A stretch of 64,000 nucleotides of DNA from Streptomyces sp. ASQP_92 (GTDB lineage: Bacteria; Actinomycetota; Actinomycetes; Streptomycetales; Streptomycetaceae). The translations under genes were made by a program, and so were the position numbers. Under the pieces are notes generated by a model. That model did no database searches, had not been told where the DNA came from, and was given only the letters and a program-made list of their open reading frames with translations. The stretch covers positions 182,403-246,402 of the forward strand of contig NZ_JAODUA010000012.1 of the NCBI RefSeq assembly GCF_025399895.1. Direction: 5' to 3'. Shown here one piece after another: positions 20,963-29,546 of the stretch. The stretch's first letter is position 1. Every line of letters starts with the position of its first letter.

Positions 20963-21853
20963 TTACGGGTGGGGGGAGGAGGGGGCTCGGGAGGCTTCGT
21001 CGGCCGCCCCGCCCGCCCCGACCAACCCCCGCCCCACAGAGGAAAGCCGCGGCTCGAACCGCCGCATCTCCCGCTGCCCCACCCCCGCGATCACCCCCGG
21101 CAGATAACCCCGCACGGACTGCATCCCCCGCAACCACCACTGCGCGTACACATGCGAGGACCGCCGCTCGATCCCGGCGACGATCCGGTCGACCGCGGGC
21201 CCGAGCGGATACGTCCGGTTCGACGGCCACGGCAGCCGCGACCGCAGCTCGCGCATGACCTCGTCCTGGTCCGCCCCCCGCACCATGTCCGTGTCGGTCC
21301 ACGACAGATACCCGACCCCGACCCGCACCCCCTTGTAGCCGACCTCCGCCCGCAGGCTGTGCGCGAACGCCTCGACCCCGGACTTGGAGGCGCAGTACGC
21401 CGTCATCATCGGCGCCGGGGTGATCGCCGCGAGCGAGGCGATCTGGAGGAAGTAGCCGCGCGACTCCATCAGCACGGGCAGGAAGGCCCGCGCGGTGACG
21501 GCCCCGCCGATGAGGTTGACCTCGATGACCCGGCGCCAGGCGGCGGGGTCGGAGTCGACGAACGGCCCGCCGGAGGCGACCCCCGCGTTGGCGACGACGA
21601 GGTCGACCTTCCCGAACCGCTCCTTGACCTCGACGGCGACCCGTGCCATCGCCTCGTGGTCGGTGACGTCGGCGTGCCAGGACTCGGCCTCGGTGTGCAG
21701 CCGCGCGGCGACCCGCTTCAGTTCGTCGGGTTCGAGCCCGACGAGCGCGACCTTGGCGCCGCGCGCCGACAGCTTGCGGGCGAGGAGTTCGCCCACACCC
21801 CGGGCCGCTCCCGTGACGACCGCGACCTGTCCTTCCAGACCGACCCTGCTCAT
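20963..21853 (-). CDS. SDR family oxidoreductase, third gene of the Baeyer-Villiger operon
   Basis: A 296-residue short-chain dehydrogenase with TGAARGVGE at the cofactor site, NAGVA, a catalytic Ser in QIASLAA and YCASK. Its C-terminal extension of about 50 residues (GMQSVRGYLPGVIAGVGQREM...) resembles the family that reduces or oxidises hydrophobic ketones and alcohols. ATG 21853 overlaps the TGA of the hydrolase gene, so translation is coupled. In the inferred pathway it would interconvert a ketone and its alcohol, or oxidise the alcohol freed by the hydrolase. Substrate unknown. Confidence 0.88.
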   Translation of the reverse strand: MSRVGLEGQVAVVTGAARGVGELLARKLSARGAKVALVGLEPDELKRVAARLHTEAESWHADVTDHEAMARVAVEVKERFGKVDLVVANAGVASGGPFVDSDPAAWRRVIEVNLIGGAVTARAFLPVLMESRGYFLQIASLAAITPAPMMTAYCASKSGVEAFAHSLRAEVGYKGVRVGVGYLSWTDTDMVRGADQDEVMRELRSRLPWPSNRTYPLGPAVDRIVAGIERRSSHVYAQWWLRGMQSVRGYLPGVIAGVGQREMRRFEPRLSSVGRGLVGAGGAADEASRAPSSPHP

Positions 21854-22818
21854 ACGGCACGCTCCTCGGTGTCGACTGCGTCCATGGCGGCCGGGGCGGC
21901 GAGATGCTCGGCCACCAGCGCGCGGATCTTCTCGGTGATGAATTCGGGCGCCTCGATGGGCGTCATGTGCCCGATGCCGGTCAGGATGTCGAGCGAACGG
22001 CAGTCGGGCAGCTCGGCCGCGATCCGCCGTGCGTGCACGGGCGGCGTGAGCCGGTCCGCGCTGCCCGCCACCACCACGGTGGGCACCCTCAACTCCCGTA
22101 CCAGAAGGCCGAGTTCGAGCTCGGCCAGTACATGGGACCAGGCCTGGCGCACCCCGCGCGGGCAGGCGTGCACGATCCGGGCGCACGTCTCGACCTTGTC
22201 CGGCGCCGCCCCGGGGCCCATCGTGGCGTACCGCAGGACCTTCTTGGCGAGTGGAGTGACCGGCCCCAGCGGCGCGCCCGATCCGAGGACGCGCCGGGTG
22301 AGCCCGGTCCGTACCCGGCCGGCCCGCAGCGGCAGCACCAGCGACTGGGCCACGAGTTCCCCGGCGCCGGTGCTGCACAGCAGGACGGCGGCCGCGTGCT
22401 CGCGCAGACCGGGGCGCCCGGCGGCGGCCATCAGCGTCATGCCGCCCATGGAGTGCCCGACGAGCACGGCCCGTTCGCCCGGCGCGAGGGTCGCCGCGAG
22501 CACCGCTTCGAGGTCGTCGGCGAGCACCTCGGTGGAGCAGACCTCGGCGGCGGGCGTACGCCCGTGTCCGCGCTGGTCGTAGGCGATGACCCGGCACGGT
22601 CCGGCGAGCGCCCGGATCTGGGCGGCCCAGAACGCGGTGGAGCAGGTCCAGCCGTGCGCGAGGACGACGGCGGGCGCGCCCTCGGGCCCGTGCACCTCGA
22701 CGTGCAGGACGGTGCCGTCGGCGGAGCGGGCGCTCACCTCGCGCGTGGCGACGGGCTGCGGCGCGTACGACCCGCGCGGGCCGCCTCCGGCTCCGGCTCG
22801 GGTTCGGGAGGGGCTCAC
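21850..22818 (-). CDS. Alpha/beta hydrolase (esterase), second gene of the Baeyer-Villiger operon
   Basis: A 322-residue alpha/beta-fold hydrolase. The oxyanion segment is LAHGWTCSTAFW, the nucleophile elbow GHSMGGMTLM (Ser in G-x-S-x-G), the acid VVAGSADRLTPP and the catalytic His GIGHMTPIEAPE. It overlaps the monooxygenase gene by 4 bp upstream and the SDR gene by 4 bp downstream. A BVMO followed by an esterase is the classic pair for cutting a ketone: the oxygenase makes an ester and the hydrolase splits it. The first 25 residues are a disordered Arg/Gly/Pro tail. Confidence 0.9.
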   Translation of the reverse strand: MSPSRTRAGAGGGPRGSYAPQPVATREVSARSADGTVLHVEVHGPEGAPAVVLAHGWTCSTAFWAAQIRALAGPCRVIAYDQRGHGRTPAAEVCSTEVLADDLEAVLAATLAPGERAVLVGHSMGGMTLMAAAGRPGLREHAAAVLLCSTGAGELVAQSLVLPLRAGRVRTGLTRRVLGSGAPLGPVTPLAKKVLRYATMGPGAAPDKVETCARIVHACPRGVRQAWSHVLAELELGLLVRELRVPTVVVAGSADRLTPPVHARRIAAELPDCRSLDILTGIGHMTPIEAPEFITEKIRALVAEHLAAPAAMDAVDTEERAV

Positions 22819-24371
22819 GCGGACACCGCCTCGTGCTCGCCCGCGGCGTCCCGCACGGCCACGGACCCGGACCCGGACCCGGCTCCGGACTCGGCCGCCC
22901 GGGCGCGGACGACCTCGTACTCGCCGAGGTCCACCTCCCGTGTCGCGCGGCGGAACTCACCGGTGGTGCCCGGCCAGACGGTGGTGTTGCGGCCGTTGGC
23001 GTCGAGGTACCAGCTGGTGCAGCCGCCGGTGTTCCACACGGTCCGCTTCATGCGCTCCTGCACCCGCCGGTTCCAGGCGCCGACGGCTGAGGGCCGGGGG
23101 GTGAGCGCGACCCGGCCGCCCAGGACGTTCAACTGGCGCAGGTAGTCGGCCAGATAGGTGAGCTGGGACTCGATCATCAAGATCATGGAGGAGTTCCCGA
23201 GGCCGGTGTTGGGCCCGATGATGGTCATCCAGTTGGGGAATCCGGCCGCGGTCGCGCCGCGCAGCGACTGCATCCCGTCCTTCCACGACTCGGCGAGGGT
23301 GTGCCCCTCGGCGCCGACGACACGGTCGGCGATCGGCATGTCGGTGACATGGAACCCGGTGCCGAAGATGATCGCGTCGACCTCGCTCTCCGTGCCGTCG
23401 GCCGCCACCACGGTGGAGCCGCGCACCTCGGTGAGCCCGGAGGCGACGACGTCGACGTTGTCCTTCGCGAGCGCCGGATAGTACGAGCTGGACAGCAGGA
23501 TGCGCTTGCAGCCGATCCGGTAGTCGGGGGTCAGCTTGGCGCGCAGGGCCGGGTCCTTGATCGCGCGGGCCATGTTCGCCTTGGCGACGGACTCGACGAG
23601 GCCGAGCTCATTGGGCCGCTTGGTGAACGCGCTGACCTGCAACTCCCTTATGCCCCACAGGAGTCCGCGCCGCGCCGCCCCGGTGAAGGGCACCTGGCGG
23701 TGCAGCCAGCGCTCGGCCCCGGAGATCGCGCGGTCCATGCGCGGCATGACCCAGGGCGGCGTCCGCTGGAACAGGGTCAGGCGCCCGACCTCGGGCTGGA
23801 TGGCGGGCACGATCTGGATCGCCGAGGCACCGGTGCCCACCACGGCGACGCGCTTGCCGCGCAGGTCGTAGTCGTGGTCCCAGCGGGCGGAGTGGAACAC
23901 CTTGCCGGGGAAGCCGTCGAGCCCGGGTATCTCCGGCATCTTGGGGTCGGAGAGCGGGCCCGTGGCGGAGACGACGACGTCCGCGGTCAGGGTCGTGCCG
24001 TTGGCGACGTCGATCTCCCACCACAGCCGCTCGGCGTCCCAGCGCATCATCGTCACCTCGTGGTCGAGGCGGATGTGCGGGCGCAGCCGGAAGGTGTCGG
24101 CGACGTGGTCGAGGTAGGCGCGGATGTGCTCCTGGCCGGAGAAGGTACGGGGCCAGTCGGGGTTGGGCGCGAAGGAGAAGGAGTACAGGTGCGAGGGGAC
24201 GTCGCAGGCGCACCCCGGGTAGCTGTTGTCGCGCCAGGTGCCGCCGACGGAGCCGGCCCGTTCCAGGACGACGAAGTCGGTGATCCCCTCGCGGCGCAGC
24301 CGGACCGCCGCCCCGAGCCCGCCGAACCCCGACCCGATCACCGCCACACGTACATGCTCGTGCTGGGCCAT
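22815..24371 (-). CDS. Flavin-containing/Baeyer-Villiger monooxygenase
   Basis: A 518-residue class B flavin monooxygenase. The first Rossmann motif is IGSGFGGLGAAVRL (FAD) and the second VVGTGASAIQIVP (NADPH). Between them FPGKVFHSARWDHDYDL matches the BVMO/FMO fingerprint F-x-G-x3-H-x3-W-(P/D). An internal GTGFHVTD segment is also typical. Such enzymes insert oxygen into ketones, or oxidise soft nucleophiles, using NADPH and O2. It heads a three-gene coupled operon and is divergent from a MerR gene. The operon resembles in content the mymA locus of mycobacteria (monooxygenase, esterase, SDR), which is my comparison from memory. Confidence 0.9.
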   Translation of the reverse strand: MAQHEHVRVAVIGSGFGGLGAAVRLRREGITDFVVLERAGSVGGTWRDNSYPGCACDVPSHLYSFSFAPNPDWPRTFSGQEHIRAYLDHVADTFRLRPHIRLDHEVTMMRWDAERLWWEIDVANGTTLTADVVVSATGPLSDPKMPEIPGLDGFPGKVFHSARWDHDYDLRGKRVAVVGTGASAIQIVPAIQPEVGRLTLFQRTPPWVMPRMDRAISGAERWLHRQVPFTGAARRGLLWGIRELQVSAFTKRPNELGLVESVAKANMARAIKDPALRAKLTPDYRIGCKRILLSSSYYPALAKDNVDVVASGLTEVRGSTVVAADGTESEVDAIIFGTGFHVTDMPIADRVVGAEGHTLAESWKDGMQSLRGATAAGFPNWMTIIGPNTGLGNSSMILMIESQLTYLADYLRQLNVLGGRVALTPRPSAVGAWNRRVQERMKRTVWNTGGCTSWYLDANGRNTTVWPGTTGEFRRATREVDLGEYEVVRARAAESGAGSGSGSVAVRDAAGEHEAVSA

Positions 24372-24402
24372 GCCACCGCCTCCACGGTCGGTCCCACAAT
24401 GT

Positions 24403-24420
24403 TGCCAGCAATCACTGGCA
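24403..24420. promoter_or_regulatory. Dyad in the BVMO/MerR divergent promoter
   Basis: TGCCAG-CAATCA-CTGGCA is a perfect 6-6-6 inverted repeat, extended by CAA/TTG at both outer ends. It begins 32 bp upstream of the monooxygenase start and 100 bp upstream of the MerR gene. It is the best visible operator for the divergent regulator or another repressor. Confidence 0.5.
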
Positions 24421-24519
24421 CTGTTGGGAGGGTAGAGCAGTCACATACCGAGCGGTAGGGGGTGCGGCGGGGAAAGTTACCGCCGGTACAACCCGCCGGG
24501 CACCGCATAGGCTGAGGCG

Positions 24520-25341
24520 GTGGCAGAAGACCAGGCAAGTCAGGGTGCGCGCGGGGATCGCACGGCTAAGGGACGCACGGGGAAGGGACGCACGGGGAAG
24601 GCACATACCGGCACCCGTACCGGCGCCGGCGAGAGCCGCCCGTCGCCCGGACCGCCCGGCACGTCCGGCGAACCCCTCCCCCCGGCCCAGGCCCCCGGAC
24701 CGGAGTACCGCGTGGCGGAGCTGGCCCGGAAGGCCGGCATCACCGAACGCACCCTGCGCTTCTACCGCGAGCGCCAACTGATCCCGCCGCCGCGCCGTGA
24801 GGGCCGCATCGCCTGGTACGACGACCACCACCTGGCCCGGTTGCGGACGATCTCGGCGCTCCTTGAGCGCGGCCACACCCTGTCCGGCATCGCCGACCTG
24901 ACCTCGGCCTTCGAGTCGGGCCGCGACGCGGGCGAGGCGCTCGGCCTGGTCGAGCCCACCGAGGAGACCCCGGTCCGCCTGACCCCGGAGGCGCTGGCGG
25001 ACCACTTCGCGGGCGAGGTCACCCCGGAGAACCTGGCGGCCGCCCTGGAGCTGGGCTACGTCACGGTGTCGGGCGAGGAGATCGTCCACATCAGCCGCCG
25101 CCTCCTGGAGGTCTCGGCGTCCCTGGTCCGCAAGGGCGTCCCGCTGGCCGCGGTGCTGGCCGCCGGCCGCGAAGTACGCGACCACGCCGAGGCGTTGGCC
25201 GACCTCTTCACCGATCTGCTGCGCACCCACACCTCCGCCGAGAACCCGGACGCCCTGCGCCCGCTGGCCAAGGCGGTGGTGGACGCGGAACTGTCCCTGG
25301 CCCTGGACCGACGGCTGACCCAGGAGCCCCGTGGCGAGTGA
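24520..25341 (+). CDS. MerR family transcriptional regulator
   Basis: A 273-residue regulator starting at GTG. Residues 1-60 are a disordered Gly/Thr/Lys/Pro tail with a repeated GRTGKGRTGKAHTG segment. The MerR helix-turn-helix follows (YRVAELARKAGITERTLRFYRERQLIPPPRREGRIAWYDD, about 65-110). The C-terminal half is a helical domain longer than in metal-sensing MerR proteins and has no conserved Cys, so an organic ligand is more likely than a metal. It faces the BVMO operon head to head, which suggests it controls that operon. A start nearer the HTH cannot be excluded. Confidence 0.88.
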   Translation: MAEDQASQGARGDRTAKGRTGKGRTGKAHTGTRTGAGESRPSPGPPGTSGEPLPPAQAPGPEYRVAELARKAGITERTLRFYRERQLIPPPRREGRIAWYDDHHLARLRTISALLERGHTLSGIADLTSAFESGRDAGEALGLVEPTEETPVRLTPEALADHFAGEVTPENLAAALELGYVTVSGEEIVHISRRLLEVSASLVRKGVPLAAVLAAGREVRDHAEALADLFTDLLRTHTSAENPDALRPLAKAVVDAELSLALDRRLTQEPRGE

Positions 25342-25396
25342 ACCGCGACATCACAGCACGGGCGCCCTGACGGACCCGGCGAGCCCGTTCCGCCGG

Positions 25397-25459
25397 CCTC
25401 AGAACCCCCGGCCTCAGGACCACCCCTGCCCTCAGAACCCCCGGCCTCAGAACCCCCGG
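25397..25459. repeat. Short direct repeats between MerR and exonuclease III genes
   Basis: Three exact copies of CCTCAGAACCCCCGG (25397-25411, 25430-25444, 25445-25459) plus a diverged copy, ending next to the exonuclease stop codon. No hairpin terminator is seen here. Confidence 0.7.
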
Positions 25460-25460
25460 C

Positions 25461-26264
25461 CTACAGGTCGTACACCACCGTCACGGGCGCGTGGTCGCTC
25501 CACCGCTCGCCGTGCGTCGCGGCCCGCTCAACGAAGCCCTTGACGGCGCGCTCGGCGAGGCGCGGCGTGGTGACCTGGTAGTCGATGCGCCAGCCCGTGT
25601 CGTTGTCGAAGGCGCGGCCGCGGTAGGACCACCACGAGTACGGGCCCTCGACGTCCGGGTGCAGGGCGCGCATGACGTCGACGTACCCGCCGTGGGCGGC
25701 GTCGAAGACCCGGGTCATCCACTCCCGCTCCTCGGGCAGGAAGCCGGAGTTCTTCTTGTTGCCCTTCCAGTTCTTGAGGTCGGCCTCCTGGTGGGCGATG
25801 TTCCAGTCGCCGCACACCACGACCTCGCGCCCGTCGGCGGCGGCCCGCTCCCTGAGCCCCTTGAGGTACTCCAGGAACTCCGCCATGAAGCGGATCTTCT
25901 CGTCCTGCCGCTCGGTGCCGACCTCGCCGGAGGGCAGATACAGGGAGGCCACGGTCACACCGGGCAGGTCCGCCTCGATGTACCGTCCCGAGCCGTCGAA
26001 CTCCTCGCTCCCGAACCCGATCCTCACCCGGTCCGGCTCGCGCCGGGTGAGCAGGGACACACCGGCCCGGCCCTTGGCGGCGGCCGGCGCGTGCGCGGCG
26101 AACCAGCCCTCGGGCGCCCCGGCCCCGGCGGGGAGCTGGTGCGGCTCGGCCCGCACTTCTTGCAGGCAGACCACGTCGGCCCCGGTGCCCGCGAGCCACT
26201 CCACGAAGCCCTTCTTGGCGGCCGCCCGCAGCCCGTTTACATTCACAGAGGTAACAGTGAGCAT
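25461..26264 (-). CDS. xth: Exodeoxyribonuclease III (AP endonuclease)
   Basis: A 267-residue endonuclease/exonuclease/phosphatase-fold enzyme. The motifs NVNGLRAA, CLQEVRAE (metal-binding Glu), SLYLPSG, CGDWNIAHQEAD (catalytic Asp/Asn), FDNDTGWRIDYQ and the C-terminal SDHAPV (catalytic Asp-His) are all intact. The family cuts at abasic sites and removes 3' blocking groups in base excision repair; it acts in the cytoplasm on double-stranded DNA. It starts at ATG 26264, divergent from a GNAT gene 60 bp away. Length is normal for ExoIII. Confidence 0.94.
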   Translation of the reverse strand: MLTVTSVNVNGLRAAAKKGFVEWLAGTGADVVCLQEVRAEPHQLPAGAGAPEGWFAAHAPAAAKGRAGVSLLTRREPDRVRIGFGSEEFDGSGRYIEADLPGVTVASLYLPSGEVGTERQDEKIRFMAEFLEYLKGLRERAAADGREVVVCGDWNIAHQEADLKNWKGNKKNSGFLPEEREWMTRVFDAAHGGYVDVMRALHPDVEGPYSWWSYRGRAFDNDTGWRIDYQVTTPRLAERAVKGFVERAATHGERWSDHAPVTVVYDL

Positions 26265-26323
26265 CCCGGCACCCTACCGACCCGGACGCCCCGCCCCGCA
26301 CGCATAGAAGTACGCTATTCCGC

Positions 26324-26809
26324 ATGATTATCCGTCGCCTCGGTTACGATCACCCCGACGCCGTCAAACTCAACGACCAGGTCCAGCTCGAATACGCCGA
26401 GCGGTACGGGGACGAGGGCGATGCCACACCCCTGGACGCCTCGATGTTCATACCCCCGCGCGGCCTGTACCTGCTCGCGTACGACGCCGAGGAGCGCCCG
26501 GTGGCCACCGGCGGCTGGCGCGGCCAGGACGCCAACGAGGAGAACTACCGCGACGGCGACGCCGAGTTGAAGCGCATGTACGTGGTCCCCGAGGCCCGGG
26601 GGCTGGGTCTGGCCCGGCGCATCCTGTCGATGCTGGAGGCCGACGCCCGCGCGGCCGGCCGCACCCGCATGGTCCTGGAGACCGGCGACAAGCAGCCCGA
26701 GGCCATCACCCTGTACACCTCGGCCGGCTACGAGCCCTGCGAAAAGTTCGGCCACTACCGCACCTACGACTCCAGCCGCTGCTTCGCCAAGCCGCTCCAG
26801 GATTCCTGA
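26324..26809 (+). CDS. GNAT family N-acetyltransferase
   Basis: A 161-residue acetyltransferase. The acetyl-CoA-binding motif A is LKRMYVVPEARGLGLARRIL (the R/Q-x2-G-x-G/A loop), followed by motif B LYTSAGYEPCEKFGHY. The substrate is unknown. It stands alone on the plus strand, ending 72 bp before a strong bidirectional-looking terminator. Confidence 0.88.
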   Translation: MIIRRLGYDHPDAVKLNDQVQLEYAERYGDEGDATPLDASMFIPPRGLYLLAYDAEERPVATGGWRGQDANEENYRDGDAELKRMYVVPEARGLGLARRILSMLEADARAAGRTRMVLETGDKQPEAITLYTSAGYEPCEKFGHYRTYDSSRCFAKPLQDS

Positions 26810-26881
26810 ACCCCGCGAGGGCCGGCGTCCGGCCGCCCCCGAACCCCTTCCGGGTTCCGGGCCGGCCCCGCACGCACGGAA

Positions 26882-26915
26882 AGAGCCCCAGTCGGATTTC
26901 TCCGACTGGGGCTCT
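26882..26915. terminator. Strong terminator between the GNAT gene and tRNA-Ala
   Basis: A perfect 15-bp stem, AGAGCCCCAGTCGGA with TCCGACTGGGGCTCT, and a TTTC loop. It can stop transcription from the GNAT gene (plus) and from the tRNA (minus). Confidence 0.85.
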
Positions 26916-26924
26916 GACCTGTTG

Positions 26925-26998
26925 TGGACCTGAGGGGATTCGAACCCCTGACCCCCTCGATGCGAACGAGGTGCGCTACCGGACTGCGCCACAGGCCC
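26925..26998 (-). tRNA. tRNA-Ala, anticodon CGC
   Basis: A 74-nt cloverleaf on the minus strand. The acceptor stem GGGCCTG/CAGGTCC contains the G3:U70 wobble pair that identifies alanine tRNAs. The anticodon arm is CCTCG-TTCGCAT-CGAGG, giving anticodon CGC for the codon GCG. The T arm holds GGTTCGAATCC. The discriminator is A and the CCA tail is not encoded. Confidence 0.95.
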
Positions 26999-27073
26999 TT
27001 GCAACGAGTGAAACCTTAGCACCCGGAAGGGAGTGGTTGGAAATCCGTTCCGCCCTGGTCAGCGTGAGAGGGG

Positions 27074-28168
27074 TCATTCGTTGGCGGCCCGGGGGCGGTC
27101 GTCGTCCGCGTACTGGTCGAAGAGCGGGGTGCGGTGGCGACTTGGGCCCGAGCGCTGCCTGGGGGGCGGGTCGGCGGTGGGCGGGGGCGGGGTGGGGTCG
27201 GCCGTCGAGGAGCGGGCCGAGGACCAGGTGTCCGGGGCGCCCAGGTCGATGCTGCCGGTGGCGCGCGGGGCGACCGGCGCGGTGACGTAGGTGGGCAGCG
27301 GGACCGGTACCGGCTCCCAACTGGCGCCGCGCGCGGGGCCCCGCTCGCGCTGCTGGTCGACCCACTCCTGGTGGTCGGTCTGCTCGACCAGCGCGCGCCG
27401 CCCGGCCTCCTGGGGGGAGAGCGCGGGGGCGGGCGCGGGCGCGGGCACGGGCGCGGGGTGGTGGGAGTCCGTCTCGTCGTCGCTCTCGACGCCCGGCGCG
27501 GTCGCCCGCGGGCGGGGCCGGCTCTCGCGCAGCCGCTGGGCGGCGAACTCCGCTCGGCGGCGGTCCATGGTGAAGGCGAAGCGCCGCCGCTCCTGGATCC
27601 GCAGATGCACGATGTACGCGCTCAGCAGCGCGGCCGGAACGGCCGGCGCCCACAGGAAGCCGAGCCCGCCGACCGCCGCCACGACCGCGCCAAGGGTGAA
27701 GGCGAGGAAGAGGACGACCGTGGTGCGCCGGCGCCTGGCGAGCACCGCGCTGCGCTGCGCGCGCCGGGCGCGCTCCGCCGATGCGGTGGTGGCCGGACGC
27801 GGCCGTTCGGGGTGGTCGGGGTGGTCGGGACGCGACTGCGGGCGCGCGGGGCGCGGGGAACGCGCCGGGGGCACCACGGCGTCCGGAGCGCCGACGGACT
27901 CCCCCGCGGTGACGAGGGGTTCGGTCGGGGCGTCCGGAGGGGTCCCGGGTTCCGCCTGGGGCGCTGCCTCCTCGATGGCCCGCTGGCGCAGCTCCTTGGC
28001 GTACCGGCGCTCCATGGCCGACCGTCCGGACAGCAGCCGGATGGCGGTGCTGAAGCGTTCCGTCGGACGGGCCTCATTGAGCTCGTCCTGCCTGCGGAGC
28101 CACATCGGCACCAAGTAGGCGGCCCAGGCCCCGACGATGACTGCGTAGATGAGGCCGCTGCTGCTCAC
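27074..28168 (-). CDS. sepX: SepX/GlpR-like membrane divisome protein
   Basis: A protein of 364 residues from GTG 28168. It has an N-terminal membrane helix (SSGLIYAVIVGAWAAYLVP), the conserved juxtamembrane patch MWLRRQDELNE, a disordered Pro-rich linker, two central helices (TTVVLFLAFTLGAVVAAVGGLGF and WAPAVPAALLSAYIVHL), a conserved RRRFAFTMDRRRAEFAAQRL segment and a long disordered tail. This matches SepX of Streptomyces, the GlpR of corynebacteria, which supports FtsZ ring and septum formation. The context galU-moeA(glp)-rimJ-sepX is the conserved actinobacterial one. It lies 152 bp after rimJ and may have its own promoter in the AT-rich stretch at 28240-28320. Confidence 0.82.
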   Translation of the reverse strand: MSSSGLIYAVIVGAWAAYLVPMWLRRQDELNEARPTERFSTAIRLLSGRSAMERRYAKELRQRAIEEAAPQAEPGTPPDAPTEPLVTAGESVGAPDAVVPPARSPRPARPQSRPDHPDHPERPRPATTASAERARRAQRSAVLARRRRTTVVLFLAFTLGAVVAAVGGLGFLWAPAVPAALLSAYIVHLRIQERRRFAFTMDRRRAEFAAQRLRESRPRPRATAPGVESDDETDSHHPAPVPAPAPAPALSPQEAGRRALVEQTDHQEWVDQQRERGPARGASWEPVPVPLPTYVTAPVAPRATGSIDLGAPDTWSSARSSTADPTPPPPTADPPPRQRSGPSRHRTPLFDQYADDDRPRAANE

Positions 28169-28320
28169 ACACCACACCGTAGAGGCCGGGGCGCGCGGGG
28201 ATACGCCAATTGAGCCGGTGTGTCGCACGATCTGGCTGATATCACCGGCTTTTTTTGTGATTTCTCAGATCGTTCGACGAAACGACGGGACCGGATCCCG
28301 ATCGAATTCGAACATTTATT

Positions 28321-28905
28321 TTATTTACCGTGATGGGACTGGCGAGCCCGGCGCCACCGGGCGAGCAGCCCCTCGGGGACTTCCTCGGCGGTCAGCGCGT
28401 ACACGAGATGATCGCGCCAGGCGCCGTCGATGTGGAGATAGCGCGGGCGCAGCCCCTCCTCGCGGAAACCGAGCTTTTCCACCACCCGGCGGCTCGGCCC
28501 GTTCTCGGGGCGAATGCACACCTCCATGCGGTGCAGGCCGACCGCGCGGAAGCAGTGGTCGACGGCGAGCGCGACGGCCGTCGGCATCACGCCCCGCCCC
28601 GCCACCTCCCGGTCCACCCAGTACCCGACGTGGCCCGAGCACATGGAGCCCCAGGTGATCCCGGCGACGGTCAACTGGCCGACCAGATGCCCCTGGTACT
28701 CGATGACGAACGGCAGCATGCGGCCCGCGTTGGCCTCGGCCCGCAGATGGCGGACCATCTGGCGGTAGGTGGGCCGCTGGGCGAAGGGCGCGCCGGGCGC
28801 GGGCGGCGGGATCGTCGCCTCCCAGGGCCGCAGCCAGTCCCGGTTGCGCCGGTTGACGTCGCGCCAGGCCCGTTGGTCGCGCAGCTTTATGGGGCGCAGG
28901 ACCAC
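28321..28905 (-). CDS. rimJ: RimJ/RimL-type GNAT N-acetyltransferase
   Basis: A GNAT enzyme of the family that acetylates protein N-termini such as ribosomal proteins S5 and L12. The acetyl-CoA loop lies in VDREVAGRGVMPTAVALAVDH, and NGPSRRVVEKLGFREEG is the family's second motif. GTG 28905 gives 194 residues, but the conserved N-terminus (NVPSWPVELAEGD) continues in frame upstream without a good ATG, GTG or TTG. Translation may begin nearer the mogA stop with a rare codon. It is conserved between glp and sepX in actinobacteria, though its link to cell division is unproven. Confidence 0.85.
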   Translation of the reverse strand: MVLRPIKLRDQRAWRDVNRRNRDWLRPWEATIPPPAPGAPFAQRPTYRQMVRHLRAEANAGRMLPFVIEYQGHLVGQLTVAGITWGSMCSGHVGYWVDREVAGRGVMPTAVALAVDHCFRAVGLHRMEVCIRPENGPSRRVVEKLGFREEGLRPRYLHIDGAWRDHLVYALTAEEVPEGLLARWRRARQSHHGK

Positions 28906-28943
28906 ATCGCCCTCCGCGAGCTCGACCGGCCAGGAAGGAACGT

Positions 28944-29546
28944 TCAGCTCGTGCTCCCCGCGGGTCTGGGGTGGTCGCCGCCGCGGATCTGGTCCACGGC
29001 GTGCCGCAGGATCCGCTCCAGGACGGCGAGTCCGTCGCGTACGCCGCCGGCGGAGCCCGGCAGGTTGACGATCAACGTGGTGCCGGCCACCCCGGCCAGG
29101 CCCCGCGAGAGGGCGGCGGTGGGGACCTTGGCCAGGCCCTCGGCGCGGATCGCCTCGGGGATGCCGGGCACGTCGTAGTCGAGGACGGCGCGGGTGACCT
29201 CGGGGGTGCGGTCGGTGGGCGAGAGGCCGGTGCCGCCGGTGGTGACGATCACGTCGTAGCCGGCGGCCGCCCCGGCGCGCAACGCCTGCCCGACGGGGTC
29301 GCCGTCGGGCACCACGAGCGGCCCGTCCACGGTGAAGCCGATCGAGGCGAGGCCCTCGGCGAGCAGCGGCCCGCCGGTGTCCGCGTACACCCCGGCGGAC
29401 GCCCGGTTGGAGGCCGTGACGACGAGGGCCGCGTACGGCGCGAGCAGCGCTTCGCCGAGGCCTTCGCCGCTCGCCGGGAACGGGGTCGCGTCCTGCGGGC
29501 CCGGCCGGCGCGGGACGTTCGCGGGGTCCGGCTGAGGGGCCGTCAT
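28944..29546 (-). CDS. mogA: Molybdopterin adenylyltransferase (MogA/MoaB)
   Basis: A 200-residue protein with an N-terminal disordered tail of about 38 residues, then the MoCF fold: ALVVTASNRASAGVYADTGGPLL, VTTGGTGLSPTDRTPEVT and TTLIVNLPGSAGGVRDGL. The TGGTG-x5-D segment is the MPT-binding site. MogA adenylates molybdopterin before MoeA inserts molybdate. ATG 29546 overlaps the moaC stop (ATGA), so the two are coupled. A Mo-dependent oxidoreductase lies about 14 kb away in this window. Confidence 0.91.
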   Translation of the reverse strand: MTAPQPDPANVPRRPGPQDATPFPASGEGLGEALLAPYAALVVTASNRASAGVYADTGGPLLAEGLASIGFTVDGPLVVPDGDPVGQALRAGAAAGYDVIVTTGGTGLSPTDRTPEVTRAVLDYDVPGIPEAIRAEGLAKVPTAALSRGLAGVAGTTLIVNLPGSAGGVRDGLAVLERILRHAVDQIRGGDHPRPAGSTS

